64,000 bases of DNA, from positions 930,001-994,000 of the forward strand of contig NC_019791.1 in assembly GCF_000317795.1 (NCBI RefSeq), written 5' to 3'. Both the position numbers and the translations under genes were made by a program. The DNA is from Caldisphaera lagunensis DSM 15908. GTDB taxonomy: Archaea > Thermoproteota > Thermoprotei_A > Sulfolobales > Acidilobaceae. Within the stretch, counting starts at the first letter, position 1. Each line of letters starts with the position of its first letter. Of the stretch, positions 47,214 through 56,428 are shown in pieces. The notes beneath the pieces were generated by a model. That model made no database searches and was not told where the DNA came from. It was given only the letters and a program-made list of their open reading frames with translations.

Positions 47214-49964
47214 TTGGGTAGGAAAGATAGATCCTTATCTAAAGGCGCGTTATATGGAATAATAATCGTAATTATCGTGGTAATTATTGTTGGAGGAGTA
47301 GCAGCATATTATGCAACTAAAAAGCCTATAACTACAACAAGTACTACTACATCATCTACAACAACATCAACTGCTACAACCACTACAACAAGTACTACTA
47401 CATCCATAACCTCAACAACTCCAACAACATTTTCAACATTAAGTCCAGTTGCAACATCAACATATGCATCAGTAGCAGGAACACCAATTAACTTTGTATT
47501 ATCATCATTTACCCCATCAAGCAATAGATATGCATTATTCTATGCAGGTAATGGGAAAGTAATAAACACAACATCACAATACGTTAATGTAACCTATAAT
47601 TATCCAGGTCATTATTTAGTTTATTATAATGTATATCAAAGCGGTTCATTAATGGGTTCTTCATTAAGTAATTTAATAGAAATAACAGTAGCACCAAATG
47701 TACCATCAAGCCTATCAGATTTAGTTACAGTTCCAACAATTACATTTAACATAACAAGAAATCCAACAGCACCAATTTTCTCAACAGGTGAAACAGTTTA
47801 TTTATCAGGAGGATTTTTGCAACCACCATCTGGTCAAAACATGACAATATATGAATATGTATGGAACTTTGGTAATGGTCAAACAATGACTGTTATGGCA
47901 AACCAAACAACATTATTACCTGAAGAAAACCCAGTTAATGTAACTTATTCTTCACCAGGATTATATGCTGTATCATTAACAGTAATAACTAAAAACGTTT
48001 CATCTGGGAAAACATATAACTATACAACATATCAAAGCATTGCAGTATCAGGCATAAATATGGCATTTTCATTATTTGAGTTTTCAAGTAGTGTACCAAA
48101 CCCAGGTGTTATACAAGTAGCAGAAAATCAACCTGGAGGTCCTTATTCTTTAGATCCCGATATAGATTATGAAGTAGTAGGATTTGAGGTGATAGCAAAT
48201 GTTTACCAGACATTGCTATTATATAATGGATCAAACACAACATCATTTATACCATATGCTGCAGCAGAGGTTCCTACTGTACAAAATGGCTTGATAAAAA
48301 ATAATTATACTGAATATATATTTCCAATAAGATCTGGATTGTATTTCTCTAATGGAGATCCTGTAACTGCTTATGATGTATGGTATTCAATAATTAGGGC
48401 CTTATTATTTGTTGGGGGATTACCAGGAACTCCTGATTGGATAATTGCACAATATTTAATACCTAATGTAACTGCAGGTGTTCCCATAGTCTCATCACCT
48501 AATGATACCCAAGCATTTGAAGAAATAATGAATTCTGTTACTTATAATAATCAAACAAATGAAGTTATATTTCATTTATGGAGGCCTACTGCCCCTCAGG
48601 CCTTATATACCGCATTAGCTGATCCATTAAGCACTGGTATATTAGACGCTAAATGGTTAGAACAAGTTGGAGCAGGAATTAATTTCACTCCAGCTGGATT
48701 TTATCAATATGAGCAGCAAGCAAATGTTGGTAATTATAACCAAGTTGTAGAATGGAGTCCTATGGGTTCAGGACCATATATGGTTAAATCATTATCACCG
48801 GGACAAAGTATTGTTTTAGCTCCTAATCCATACTATCCAGGACTTCCTGATATACCTAAACCAAATGATACTGTTATAATATATTGGGTTAAAGATCCAA
48901 ACACTGCATATGAAATGTTTGCATCTGGACAAGCTGATATCTTAGAAGATATACCAACACAATATATACCTTTGGTTGAGCAATTAGAAAGCAAAGGACA
49001 GGCAAAGATTTACACATTCCCTGCTTTAACTGAGCTGTTTTATGTATTTAACGCTAATATAAGCCAACCAAACCTAAAAGCTTTAGGTGCACAATACTCA
49101 ATACCTTCATATTACTTTGCTAATCCATTGGTTAGAAAAGCATTTGCATATGCATTTAATTATACAGAATATCTAAATGATATATTAGGTGATGTTAAGT
49201 ATCATTTTGATTTTGGCAATTATTATTGTGGAGTTATAATACCTGGATTACCAAATTATATTCCACCAACGGAGCTAACAGGTTGTCCAACATTTAACTT
49301 AACATATGCAAAGCAATTAATGGAAGAATCTGGATTTTATAACATATCAGTAAACTTCCCAATCGTAATATTTAGTGGTGATATAACTGATTTTACTGGA
49401 GCACAGATGTGGAGCCAACTATTAAATGAAATGGATCCAAACATAAAGGCAACACCCATTTATATGCCCGGATCAACTATGATGTCTTACTGGGTACCTG
49501 GATTAAATGGACAACCTATATTTACTGGTGGATGGATAGCAGATTTCCCACTAGATTCTGATTTTACAAATGCTATGTATTTACAGGGAGGGTTCTTCCC
49601 AGCTGCTGCTGGTTGGAATGTATCATACTTTGAAAACCTAAGCAAATACTTTGCATCCCAAGGTAATTCCTATCTTGCAAATCTATTTGCTAATGAGTCT
49701 CAAGAATATGAAGAATTGAATAATTTAATAAACTTGGCAAATAATGCTGCTTTATCTGGAAATAACGCTTTGGCTGCTAAATATTATAAAGAGGCCGAAC
49801 AAATAGCAGTTAACTTATATTTATATGTCTACACTTATCAAGAGAATATGTATTGGATAATAAAACCATATATGATACCATATAAAAATCAAATAAGTTA
49901 TCAAGAAAATCCAATGATAGGAGGCGGAGGGGATTCTCTATTCTATTGGTGGTTTAAGGGATAA
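47214..49964 (+). CDS. PKD-containing family 5 solute-binding protein
   Basis: A 916-residue extracellular protein. Residues 1-36 are a basic leader plus helix (GALYGIIIVIIVVIIVGG) ending AYYATKKP, shared with the sugar-binding protein at 29534. A Thr/Ser stalk (37-72) leads to two PKD/Ig-like domains (about 80-160 and 180-285; the second has YVWNFGNGQT and the strand PGLYAVSLTV). A family 5 (oligopeptide/dipeptide-type) binding domain fills about 300-910. The usual permease and ATPase genes are absent nearby. TTG start after GGGGTGGGA. It may bind peptides or oligosaccharides, as several archaeal members do. Confidence 0.85.
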   Translation: MGRKDRSLSKGALYGIIIVIIVVIIVGGVAAYYATKKPITTTSTTTSSTTTSTATTTTTSTTTSITSTTPTTFSTLSPVATSTYASVAGTPINFVLSSFTPSSNRYALFYAGNGKVINTTSQYVNVTYNYPGHYLVYYNVYQSGSLMGSSLSNLIEITVAPNVPSSLSDLVTVPTITFNITRNPTAPIFSTGETVYLSGGFLQPPSGQNMTIYEYVWNFGNGQTMTVMANQTTLLPEENPVNVTYSSPGLYAVSLTVITKNVSSGKTYNYTTYQSIAVSGINMAFSLFEFSSSVPNPGVIQVAENQPGGPYSLDPDIDYEVVGFEVIANVYQTLLLYNGSNTTSFIPYAAAEVPTVQNGLIKNNYTEYIFPIRSGLYFSNGDPVTAYDVWYSIIRALLFVGGLPGTPDWIIAQYLIPNVTAGVPIVSSPNDTQAFEEIMNSVTYNNQTNEVIFHLWRPTAPQALYTALADPLSTGILDAKWLEQVGAGINFTPAGFYQYEQQANVGNYNQVVEWSPMGSGPYMVKSLSPGQSIVLAPNPYYPGLPDIPKPNDTVIIYWVKDPNTAYEMFASGQADILEDIPTQYIPLVEQLESKGQAKIYTFPALTELFYVFNANISQPNLKALGAQYSIPSYYFANPLVRKAFAYAFNYTEYLNDILGDVKYHFDFGNYYCGVIIPGLPNYIPPTELTGCPTFNLTYAKQLMEESGFYNISVNFPIVIFSGDITDFTGAQMWSQLLNEMDPNIKATPIYMPGSTMMSYWVPGLNGQPIFTGGWIADFPLDSDFTNAMYLQGGFFPAAAGWNVSYFENLSKYFASQGNSYLANLFANESQEYEELNNLINLANNAALSGNNALAAKYYKEAEQIAVNLYLYVYTYQENMYWIIKPYMIPYKNQISYQENPMIGGGGDSLFYWWFKG

Positions 49965-50000
49965 TATTTTTTTAATTTTTATTAAATATTTTTTAAAGGT
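49965..50000 (+). terminator. T-rich transcription terminator
   Basis: Directly after the binding-protein stop lie several T runs (ATATTTTTTTAATTTTTATT and more), the usual archaeal termination signal. No hairpin is needed or seen. Confidence 0.4.
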
Positions 50001-50082
50001 TAATTTGCATCAAAACTTATAAATTCTCTTCTCTTATGTATTTTAAGGAAATATAGGCAAAAAATATAATGCTGGTGAGATC

Positions 50083-51765
50083 ATGGAATACAAATGGAAT
50101 GTATTATCAAATACTACATTAGGGGTTTTAATTGGCATGATGAACTCTACAGTTTTATTAATAGCTTTGCCAGCAATATTTAAAGGAATAAACATAAATC
50201 CATTATTACCATCCTCTTTTTCCTATCTTCTATGGCTATTAATGGGCTATGGTGTCACTACTTCAGCCTTAGTTGTATCAATAGGAAGGCTTTCTGATAT
50301 TTATGGTAGGGTAAAGCTTTATAGATTAGGTTTCATTATATTTACCATTGGTTCAATCTTGTTATCAATTACTTTTGGCAAAGGGGATTTTGCCGCAAGC
50401 GAATTAATAGCATTTAGAGTTATTCAAGCTATTGGTGGTTCACTATTAATGGCTAACAGCACTGCATTAATTACTGATGCGTTTCCATTAACTGAAAGAG
50501 GTAAGGCATTAGGTTTAAACCAGATCTCAGGTTTATTGGGAAGCATATTAGGCTTAATCGTAGGAGGCATTTTAGCAACAATAAATTGGAGGCTAGTATT
50601 TTTAATAAGCGTTCCATTTGGGATAATAGGAACAATATGGTCATATAAATCTTTAAAAGAAATAGGCATAAGGAATAGAAATGAAAAAATTGATATAATT
50701 GGTAACATAGATTTTATCTTAGGTATAGTATTGCTTTTAACTGGAATAACCTATGCATTGGAACCATACAAAAACTATCCTTTAGGTTGGTATAATCCTA
50801 TGGTAATTGGTTTATTAATATCTGGGGCTGCTTTGCTAGCAATATTTCCATTTATTGAGATGAAAGTAAAGTATCCAATGTTTAGACTTGAATTATTTAA
50901 ATCGAGGTTATTCTCAGCAGGAATTTTTGCTGCTTTATTAGCTGGATTAGCTTATGGGGGTCTAATGATAACATTAGTTGTTTTATTGCAAGGTATCTGG
51001 TTACCATTACATGGTTATTCCTTCTCAGTAACCCCATTATGGGCAGGAATTTATATGATACCATTAATGCTAGGCTTCGTTGCATTTGGCCCTATTAGCG
51101 GAGCTTTGTCTGATAAACATGGAGCAAGAGGTTTAGCAACAGGAGGTATGATAGTAGTTTTAATTTCATTTTTATTATTGATAACTTTAAAATATGACTT
51201 TCCATACCCAGAATTTGCATTTTTCATTTTCTTAGCTGGTGCTGGAAATGGCCTTTTCGTTGCACCTAATACTGCATCAATAATGAATTCTGTTCCAGCA
51301 AATCATAGGGGCGTTGCTTCCGGTATGAGAGCGGTTATGACAAATATAGCAAATACTACAAGCATTGCATTATACTTTTCCTTATTGTTATCCGCATTTG
51401 AAGCTAAACTACCAAATACTTTATATACTGCTTTGATTTCGGCTGGTTTTCCAAATAATATAGCATATATGATATCAAAAATGCCTCCAACTGCTGCTCT
51501 ATTTGCAGCATTTCTAGGATATAATCCAATGCAGTCAGTCCTAAGTAGTTTGCCTAACTTAGCCTCTCAACTTGGAAATAGCGATCCATCTGGTTTAAGC
51601 GAAGTTCTAAGCAATACATGGTTCCCGAAGGTTATTGCTCCAGCATTTATGTATGCTCTAAGATCTGTTTTATTAATATCATCTATAATCATTATAATAG
51701 CTGCTATTGCGTCTGCATTAAGAGGAAAACATAATTTAAATAATTTAAATAACACAAATAATTAA
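50083..51765 (+). CDS. 14-TM MFS drug/multidrug transporter (DHA2 type)
   Basis: A 560-residue proton-coupled exporter. The loop motif GRLSDIYGRVKLYR (motif A) follows helix 2, and the helix 5 antiporter motif appears as GLLGSILGLIVGG. Fourteen helices fit DHA2 (EmrB/QacA-like) proteins. An outward loop between the last helices is about 110 residues long and predicted helical. ATG after GGTGAG. Its neighbour is the orphan binding protein; a functional link is not shown. Substrate unknown. Confidence 0.9.
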   Translation: MEYKWNVLSNTTLGVLIGMMNSTVLLIALPAIFKGININPLLPSSFSYLLWLLMGYGVTTSALVVSIGRLSDIYGRVKLYRLGFIIFTIGSILLSITFGKGDFAASELIAFRVIQAIGGSLLMANSTALITDAFPLTERGKALGLNQISGLLGSILGLIVGGILATINWRLVFLISVPFGIIGTIWSYKSLKEIGIRNRNEKIDIIGNIDFILGIVLLLTGITYALEPYKNYPLGWYNPMVIGLLISGAALLAIFPFIEMKVKYPMFRLELFKSRLFSAGIFAALLAGLAYGGLMITLVVLLQGIWLPLHGYSFSVTPLWAGIYMIPLMLGFVAFGPISGALSDKHGARGLATGGMIVVLISFLLLITLKYDFPYPEFAFFIFLAGAGNGLFVAPNTASIMNSVPANHRGVASGMRAVMTNIANTTSIALYFSLLLSAFEAKLPNTLYTALISAGFPNNIAYMISKMPPTAALFAAFLGYNPMQSVLSSLPNLASQLGNSDPSGLSEVLSNTWFPKVIAPAFMYALRSVLLISSIIIIIAAIASALRGKHNLNNLNNTNN

Positions 51766-52234
51766 AATTTAAATAATCAATAATTTATTGTCAAGCTTAA
51801 TAATTATCAAAATAATGAAATTATGATATCAAAAAAAGTCTTGCGTCATTCATTTAAGAGGATACGCTAAACTAATTTATATGCAATAAAAAATTTTCTT
51901 AAATGCAAATATTATAGATAACAATATTTACCTTAAATAATTTGTAATATTTTTTAAAAAAATTCTTAAATAATTTTAATACCTCTAATAATCATATAAT
52001 CTAGCATTCTTATAATACTTAAAACATATCAACAATTCTTTAATAATAAAAATATACATAAGATAAAAATATGAAAGAAAAAATTATATATTAATGATCT
52101 GATTTCGATGTAACAAATGATTTACCTTTTAGGGCTAGGTTTCTCTTAAGGTTGAAAAGAGGAACGACAAGCCTCGCCTTTTAGTGTGGAGAGGAGGTCA
52201 GAAGAGAAAGGGGATATAATAGTAGAATCTTGCA
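51766..52234. other. Intergenic region with a transposon-end relic
   Basis: AT-rich. Positions 52130-52205 resemble an IS605-type right end. Two similar words flank it: CTTGCGTCATTCATTT (51840-51855) and CTTGCATCACTTATGA (52229-52244, touching the DUF89 gene end). No gene is seen. Confidence 0.45.
52130..52205 (+). mobile_element. IS605-type right end / omega-RNA scaffold relic
   Basis: The sequence contains CCTCGCC-TTTTAGTGT-GGAGAGG followed by AGGTCAGA. The stem pairs CCTC and CC with GG and GAGG around one mismatch, then the GAGGAGGTCA end seen on archaeal IS200/IS605 tnpB elements, where it forms the transposon end and the 3' end of the TnpB guide RNA. No tnpB gene lies upstream, so this is a solitary end or a MITE-like remnant. 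Confidence 0.6.
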
Positions 52235-53053
52235 TCACTTATGAAAAGTTAAATTATTAATTTTTAAAACATTTAATAAATTTTTCCCACTTATTATTAT
52301 AGGCGTATTTTTCTTAACATTAAATCTTTCTGCTAATACTTCACACTTAGCTCTAAACAAGTGAAGGGTATCAATTTTTTTATTAGAAAATAAGTATGCC
52401 TCTAAATTAGCTATTCCTTTAGCTATGATAAATCCCTCATTTATTTTTTTAATTGGTGAATAATTGCCATCAATAATTATATCTGCATCTATTTCATCTG
52501 ATGTTACATCGATTTCATAGCTATTTTTTCTTATCACTGTTTTTACATTATATCCATTTTTTATTAAAGATTCTTTTAATAAAAGATCTATATAAACTTC
52601 TCCAGAATTATCAAAAATTAAATAAATTTCCTTTTCTTTAGGCAAATTTATTTTTTCATATACTTTTACTTCATCATGCAAAGCATCTTTTAAATCAACA
52701 TACTCATAACCTAAAACATTTATATCTATTATATTTGCTGAGGCAGAAAATTTTAATGCAAGATCTAAGTTCCAGTTGTTTTCTATAAGCTCTTTTCTTA
52801 CTATTAAAGAAGCTTCTTTACCAATTTTATTTAAATTCATTTTCAATTCTTTATATGGATCTTCATCTTTAATTAACTTCTTTATATAATTAAAACTATC
52901 AACAAACAATGAATCCCTATCCTTATTTGATTCCAATTGATAAGACAAGTCCTTTAACAAATATGGTATCTTATCTCCTCCTTTTAATCTTATTAAATCT
53001 TTGACCCTATTTTCAATTAAGCAAAGCTTACATTTCTCATCAATCATATTCAT
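52235..53053 (-). CDS. DUF89 (ARMT1-like) metal-dependent phosphatase
   Basis: A 272-residue DUF89 protein. N-terminal CxxC (CKLCLIENRVKDLIR), the metal-site motif FDNSGEVYIDLLL, then ADIIIDGN, the IIAKGIANLEAYLF segment (usual form KGxGNxE) and HLFRAKCEVLA. DUF89 enzymes are damage-control phosphatases acting on sugar and metabolite phosphates. It overlaps the aminotransferase gene by 14 nt, which is co-transcribed with serA; a role as a phosphoserine or related phosphatase is possible but only inferred. Confidence 0.82.
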   Translation of the reverse strand: MNMIDEKCKLCLIENRVKDLIRLKGGDKIPYLLKDLSYQLESNKDRDSLFVDSFNYIKKLIKDEDPYKELKMNLNKIGKEASLIVRKELIENNWNLDLALKFSASANIIDINVLGYEYVDLKDALHDEVKVYEKINLPKEKEIYLIFDNSGEVYIDLLLKESLIKNGYNVKTVIRKNSYEIDVTSDEIDADIIIDGNYSPIKKINEGFIIAKGIANLEAYLFSNKKIDTLHLFRAKCEVLAERFNVKKNTPIIISGKNLLNVLKINNLTFHK

Positions 53054-54062
53054 TAATTACCTCCGCAACGTTTTTAATATCATTAAAATCTATATCTCCC
53101 ATAAGGCCTATTCTTATTACTTTTTTTGAAAGATCTCCCATACCTGTTGCTATTGCATATCCTTTTTCTCTTAGTCTTTTAACAATTAATTCAGCATTGT
53201 TTGTGTAAAATGCTGAAACTGTATTGCTTTTAAATTCATCTTTTGCAATTGATTTTAATTTTATCAAATTATTTAAATAATCGCTTCTTTCCTTATGAAT
53301 TTCCGTATATCTATCCAAACCTATTTTTAGTATATAACTTGTTGAATAATCTAAACCATATATAACATTTATTGGGGGAGTATATGGAGTTTCGAATTTG
53401 TTTTTCATATTAATGAATTTATTTAAATCCATACTTAAGGGGAGTTTATCTAGGTTTCTTGGTTTAACATTATAAAAAATAATTGATGCACCTGGTATTG
53501 ACATAAATGCTTTATGTGATGCAGTTGCTATAACATCTATTTCTTTATCAATCCTTTCAGCTGGTATTCCTGAAACGCTATCAACTAAGAGGACTGCATC
53601 TAATGATTTAGCAATTTCTTGTATTTTTTCAACATATCTATTAGCAACACCTAGGCTCGTTTCATTATGAACCATTGCTATTGCCTTCAAATCTTTAATT
53701 TTCTTCGCATAGTCTTGCAAGACATCAGGAGGGACAACTTCTCCTAATTCACTTTTTATTACATACAACCTTGCCCCTCTTGATATAAGGGCTTCACCAA
53801 GTCTTTTGCTAAATTCACCTATATCTAATAATATAACTTCTTCTTTTGGATTAACATAATTGTATACCATAGTATCTATAGATAAGGTTCCTGTACCTGG
53901 AAAAATTATCGCATTTCCTTTAACAATTTTTTCCATCTTCTCCAAAACTGAAGAAAATATTTCTTTAAATTCATTTGATCTATGAAAATAAGGTTGTCTT
54001 TTAATATAATCCAAAACTTCGTTAGGTAATTGTATAGGTCCTGGCGTCATATATTTTATCAT
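53040..54062 (-). CDS. Class V aminotransferase (serine/phosphoserine-type)
   Basis: A 340-residue PLP enzyme with MTPGPIQLPNEVLDYI at the N-terminus, the PLP-phosphate region FPGTGTLSID, the cofactor Asp in LLVDSVSGIPAE, and the catalytic Lys in TASHKAFMSIPG. Family members act as serine-glyoxylate/alanine-glyoxylate or phosphoserine aminotransferases. Its start overlaps the serA stop by 4 nt, which favours conversion of 3-phosphohydroxypyruvate to phosphoserine, or of hydroxypyruvate to serine. ATG start. Confidence 0.9.
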   Translation of the reverse strand: MIKYMTPGPIQLPNEVLDYIKRQPYFHRSNEFKEIFSSVLEKMEKIVKGNAIIFPGTGTLSIDTMVYNYVNPKEEVILLDIGEFSKRLGEALISRGARLYVIKSELGEVVPPDVLQDYAKKIKDLKAIAMVHNETSLGVANRYVEKIQEIAKSLDAVLLVDSVSGIPAERIDKEIDVIATASHKAFMSIPGASIIFYNVKPRNLDKLPLSMDLNKFINMKNKFETPYTPPINVIYGLDYSTSYILKIGLDRYTEIHKERSDYLNNLIKLKSIAKDEFKSNTVSAFYTNNAELIVKRLREKGYAIATGMGDLSKKVIRIGLMGDIDFNDIKNVAEVINEYD

Positions 54063-54988
54063 TTCTTCTTCACCTCTTCTATTATATTCTTTGCTAATTC
54101 TTCGCTAAGCCTATCCATTGCCTCATAAGTTTCAGATCCTATATGAGATGTTACAATAACATTCTCATGTGATATCAACTCTTTAAATAAATTATCTTTA
54201 GGAGGCTCTTGCTCTAACACATCTAATCCAATACCTTTAAATTTGTTAATGTTTTCTAATAAAGCCTTTGTATCAATGACTTCCCCTCTGGCTGTATTAA
54301 TTAATATTGAATTGTTTTTTATCAATGAAATAGTATCTTTATTTATCATATGATATGTTAAAGGAGTTAGTGGAACGCTTATAGAAATTATATCGCTATT
54401 CCTTAATAAATAGTCTAAAGAAACTTGCATACCTTCAAATTTCTTAACATCATTGCTCACATCAATAATATCGTTTGCCAGTATCTTCATTCCCAATGAA
54501 TGTGCAATCTTAGCTGTTTCCCTCCCAATCCTACCAAATCCTATGATACCCAATGTTTTGCCTTCAACTTCATTACCTAATATTTTGCCTTTTGGCCATT
54601 CACCTTTTTTTACTGATTCAATTATTGTGTAGAGATGCCTTTCTAAAATAAGAATCATTGATATTATTAATTGAGCAACGCTCTTACTAGGGGAATTGGG
54701 TGCATTTATTATCTTAATACCCTTTTTCATTGCATAATCTATATCTACATTATCTAAACCAACACCAAACCTTGCTAAATATTTAAGTTTATTTGAGCTA
54801 TCAATAATTTCTTTGTCTATTTTTAATCTACTTCTAAAAACTAGAATTTCGTAATTTTTTAGAACATTTATTAAATTATCCCTTTGTAATCCAGGAACAT
54901 AGTCTACATTAATTCCACCTTGTCTTAACAAAAAAACTAGCCTATCAGGTACGTTATCAACAACGAGTGCGTCGACAATTAACACCAC
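54059..54988 (-). CDS. serA: D-3-phosphoglycerate dehydrogenase, short form
   Basis: A 309-residue D-2-hydroxyacid dehydrogenase: NAD loop GIIGFGRIGRETAK, catalytic Arg in LINTARGEVID, Glu in DVLEQEPP and His in TSHIGSETYEAM. It lacks the ACT domain of longer forms, as in many archaea, so serine feedback through ACT is not expected. Start is one of two adjacent GTGs (54988/54985) after CAG-GTG. With the aminotransferase and DUF89 genes it forms an overlapping operon for serine synthesis. Confidence 0.88.
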   Translation of the reverse strand: MVLIVDALVVDNVPDRLVFLLRQGGINVDYVPGLQRDNLINVLKNYEILVFRSRLKIDKEIIDSSNKLKYLARFGVGLDNVDIDYAMKKGIKIINAPNSPSKSVAQLIISMILILERHLYTIIESVKKGEWPKGKILGNEVEGKTLGIIGFGRIGRETAKIAHSLGMKILANDIIDVSNDVKKFEGMQVSLDYLLRNSDIISISVPLTPLTYHMINKDTISLIKNNSILINTARGEVIDTKALLENINKFKGIGLDVLEQEPPKDNLFKELISHENVIVTSHIGSETYEAMDRLSEELAKNIIEEVKKK

Positions 54989-55041
54989 CTGCGTTTAAAT
55001 TTGTTTTAACCAGTTTATAAATTTTCCCACTTATGTGATCT

Positions 55042-55692
55042 TTAAAAAATTTTTTGATTAAAATAGCTACTCGTTAATAAAATTCTGCAGCAATCCAATT
55101 CCTTGATTTCTAAATCCTTAACTGAAAACTCTTCTTTATGCAATGGACTTTTTAATACTATTGTATGATATTCCCCTTTTTCCCCCAAAGGATCTGCATT
55201 ATCTTTTTTAGCTAACTCTAAAAACCAATTTATATTATCTTTATTAATTATTTTACCAACGCTTTCCCTTAAATTTTTAGGTCTTGCTCCCAGAACTTTA
55301 AAGCTATAATTATCTTCAATATCTTTCATTAAAATTTCTAATGTATCCAAACTCCACAAAGGTTCTCTTAATTTCGCTCCAGCTTCTCTAACAAGGTTTT
55401 CCATATATTTTAGATGATCCTCTACAAATACATCTCCCGCTATTAATGTATCAGTATTAAGTTTTCTTAATAGTTCAACTGTTTCTATAAATTCCTTACC
55501 TTTATGTAACCTTTTTACAACTATGGGTACCCCTATTGCAGATGCAGAAGCAATTGTTGTCTGTAAATTAACTATATGAGGACTTGGTTCAGGAAACTCA
55601 TAAATTAGAAAGAGAAAGGCGTCAACAGGCCATTCTATTTGCGCAGCTCTTAATCCATCTTTACCCCCAGAGAACATAGCAATCCTAACCAC
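55042..55692 (-). CDS. Dph6-like ATP-pyrophosphatase
   Basis: A 216-residue N-type PP-loop protein of the Dph6/MJ0570 family (diphthine-ammonia ligase type). Visible are the PP-loop SGGKDGLRAAQ at the N-terminus and the family's late motif DPLGEKGEYHTIVL. Dph6 amidates diphthine to diphthamide on elongation factor 2. Motif FVEDHLKYMENLVREAGAK and REPLW also match. GTG start after GGGGTGAG. Single gene. Confidence 0.82.
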   Translation of the reverse strand: MVRIAMFSGGKDGLRAAQIEWPVDAFLFLIYEFPEPSPHIVNLQTTIASASAIGVPIVVKRLHKGKEFIETVELLRKLNTDTLIAGDVFVEDHLKYMENLVREAGAKLREPLWSLDTLEILMKDIEDNYSFKVLGARPKNLRESVGKIINKDNINWFLELAKKDNADPLGEKGEYHTIVLKSPLHKEEFSVKDLEIKELDCCRILLTSSYFNQKIF

Positions 55693-55807
55693 TAATTTCT
55701 CACCCCTTATAAATGAAATGAAGAAATATAAAATGTTAATTATATCAAAACATTAATTCATTAGTTTATTAAATTAAAATAACAACAGTAAACTAAAATA
55801 TTTATAC

Positions 55808-56365
55808 TTATTTTATATTCATGTATAGCTCAACGTTTTTTTCTCTTAATGCATTTAATGCAATCTTGTATATTTTTTCAAGAGGGGCTTTTCCATGATA
55901 CACATCTTCTTCAAAATCCATATTAAGCCCCATCTTTAGACCTATTTTATATGCAGGAGAATTTTCAGCATGAAAATAAGCCTCCATAATTTTAATTCCT
56001 CTTGCATATGAGCCCAAAATTAAAAAGGCTGCTACAATTGATCCTAATCCCCTTCTCCTATGATTTGGTGAAACTATAAATGCCAATTCAGCGCTTTCTA
56101 AACTATATGAAAAATTTTCGCCTAATGCTGCTATATTTCCTTTTTCATCTTCTCCAATAACCGCAAATCCATATTTATTTTTTTCACTAAAAATTTTTTC
56201 AACATGAGAAGAAAAATCTTTAAAAAAACTTAAAAATCTAAAATATATTGATTCATTATCCATTGATTCATAAAATTCTATTATTCTTTTTTTATCTTCT
56301 CTACTTGCATATCTAAAAGTGTAATTAATTCCTCCATCTCTATATTTTCCTATTATATCAACCAA
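55808..56365 (-). CDS. GNAT acetyltransferase
   Basis: A 185-residue N-acetyltransferase. The acetyl-CoA loop is HRRRGLGSIVAAFLI (R-x-x-G-x-G/A type), preceded by the beta-4 strand ELAFIVSP and followed by AENSPAYKIGLKMGL. The opening FRYASREDKKRIIEFYESM resembles GNAT domains fused to acyl-CoA synthetases, but no such fusion is present. TTG start. Substrate (small molecule or protein lysine) unknown. Confidence 0.85.
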   Translation of the reverse strand: MVDIIGKYRDGGINYTFRYASREDKKRIIEFYESMDNESIYFRFLSFFKDFSSHVEKIFSEKNKYGFAVIGEDEKGNIAALGENFSYSLESAELAFIVSPNHRRRGLGSIVAAFLILGSYARGIKIMEAYFHAENSPAYKIGLKMGLNMDFEEDVYHGKAPLEKIYKIALNALREKNVELYMNIK

Positions 56366-56428
56366 ATTTATCCCAGATTATATATAAAATTGGTTATATT
56401 TATTTTTATTCCAAAAAGTAGAATTAAT

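Noticed and set aside
47309-47524. Val/Asp-rich minus-strand frame
   Set aside because: It is the exact reverse of the Thr/Ser stalk of the binding protein.
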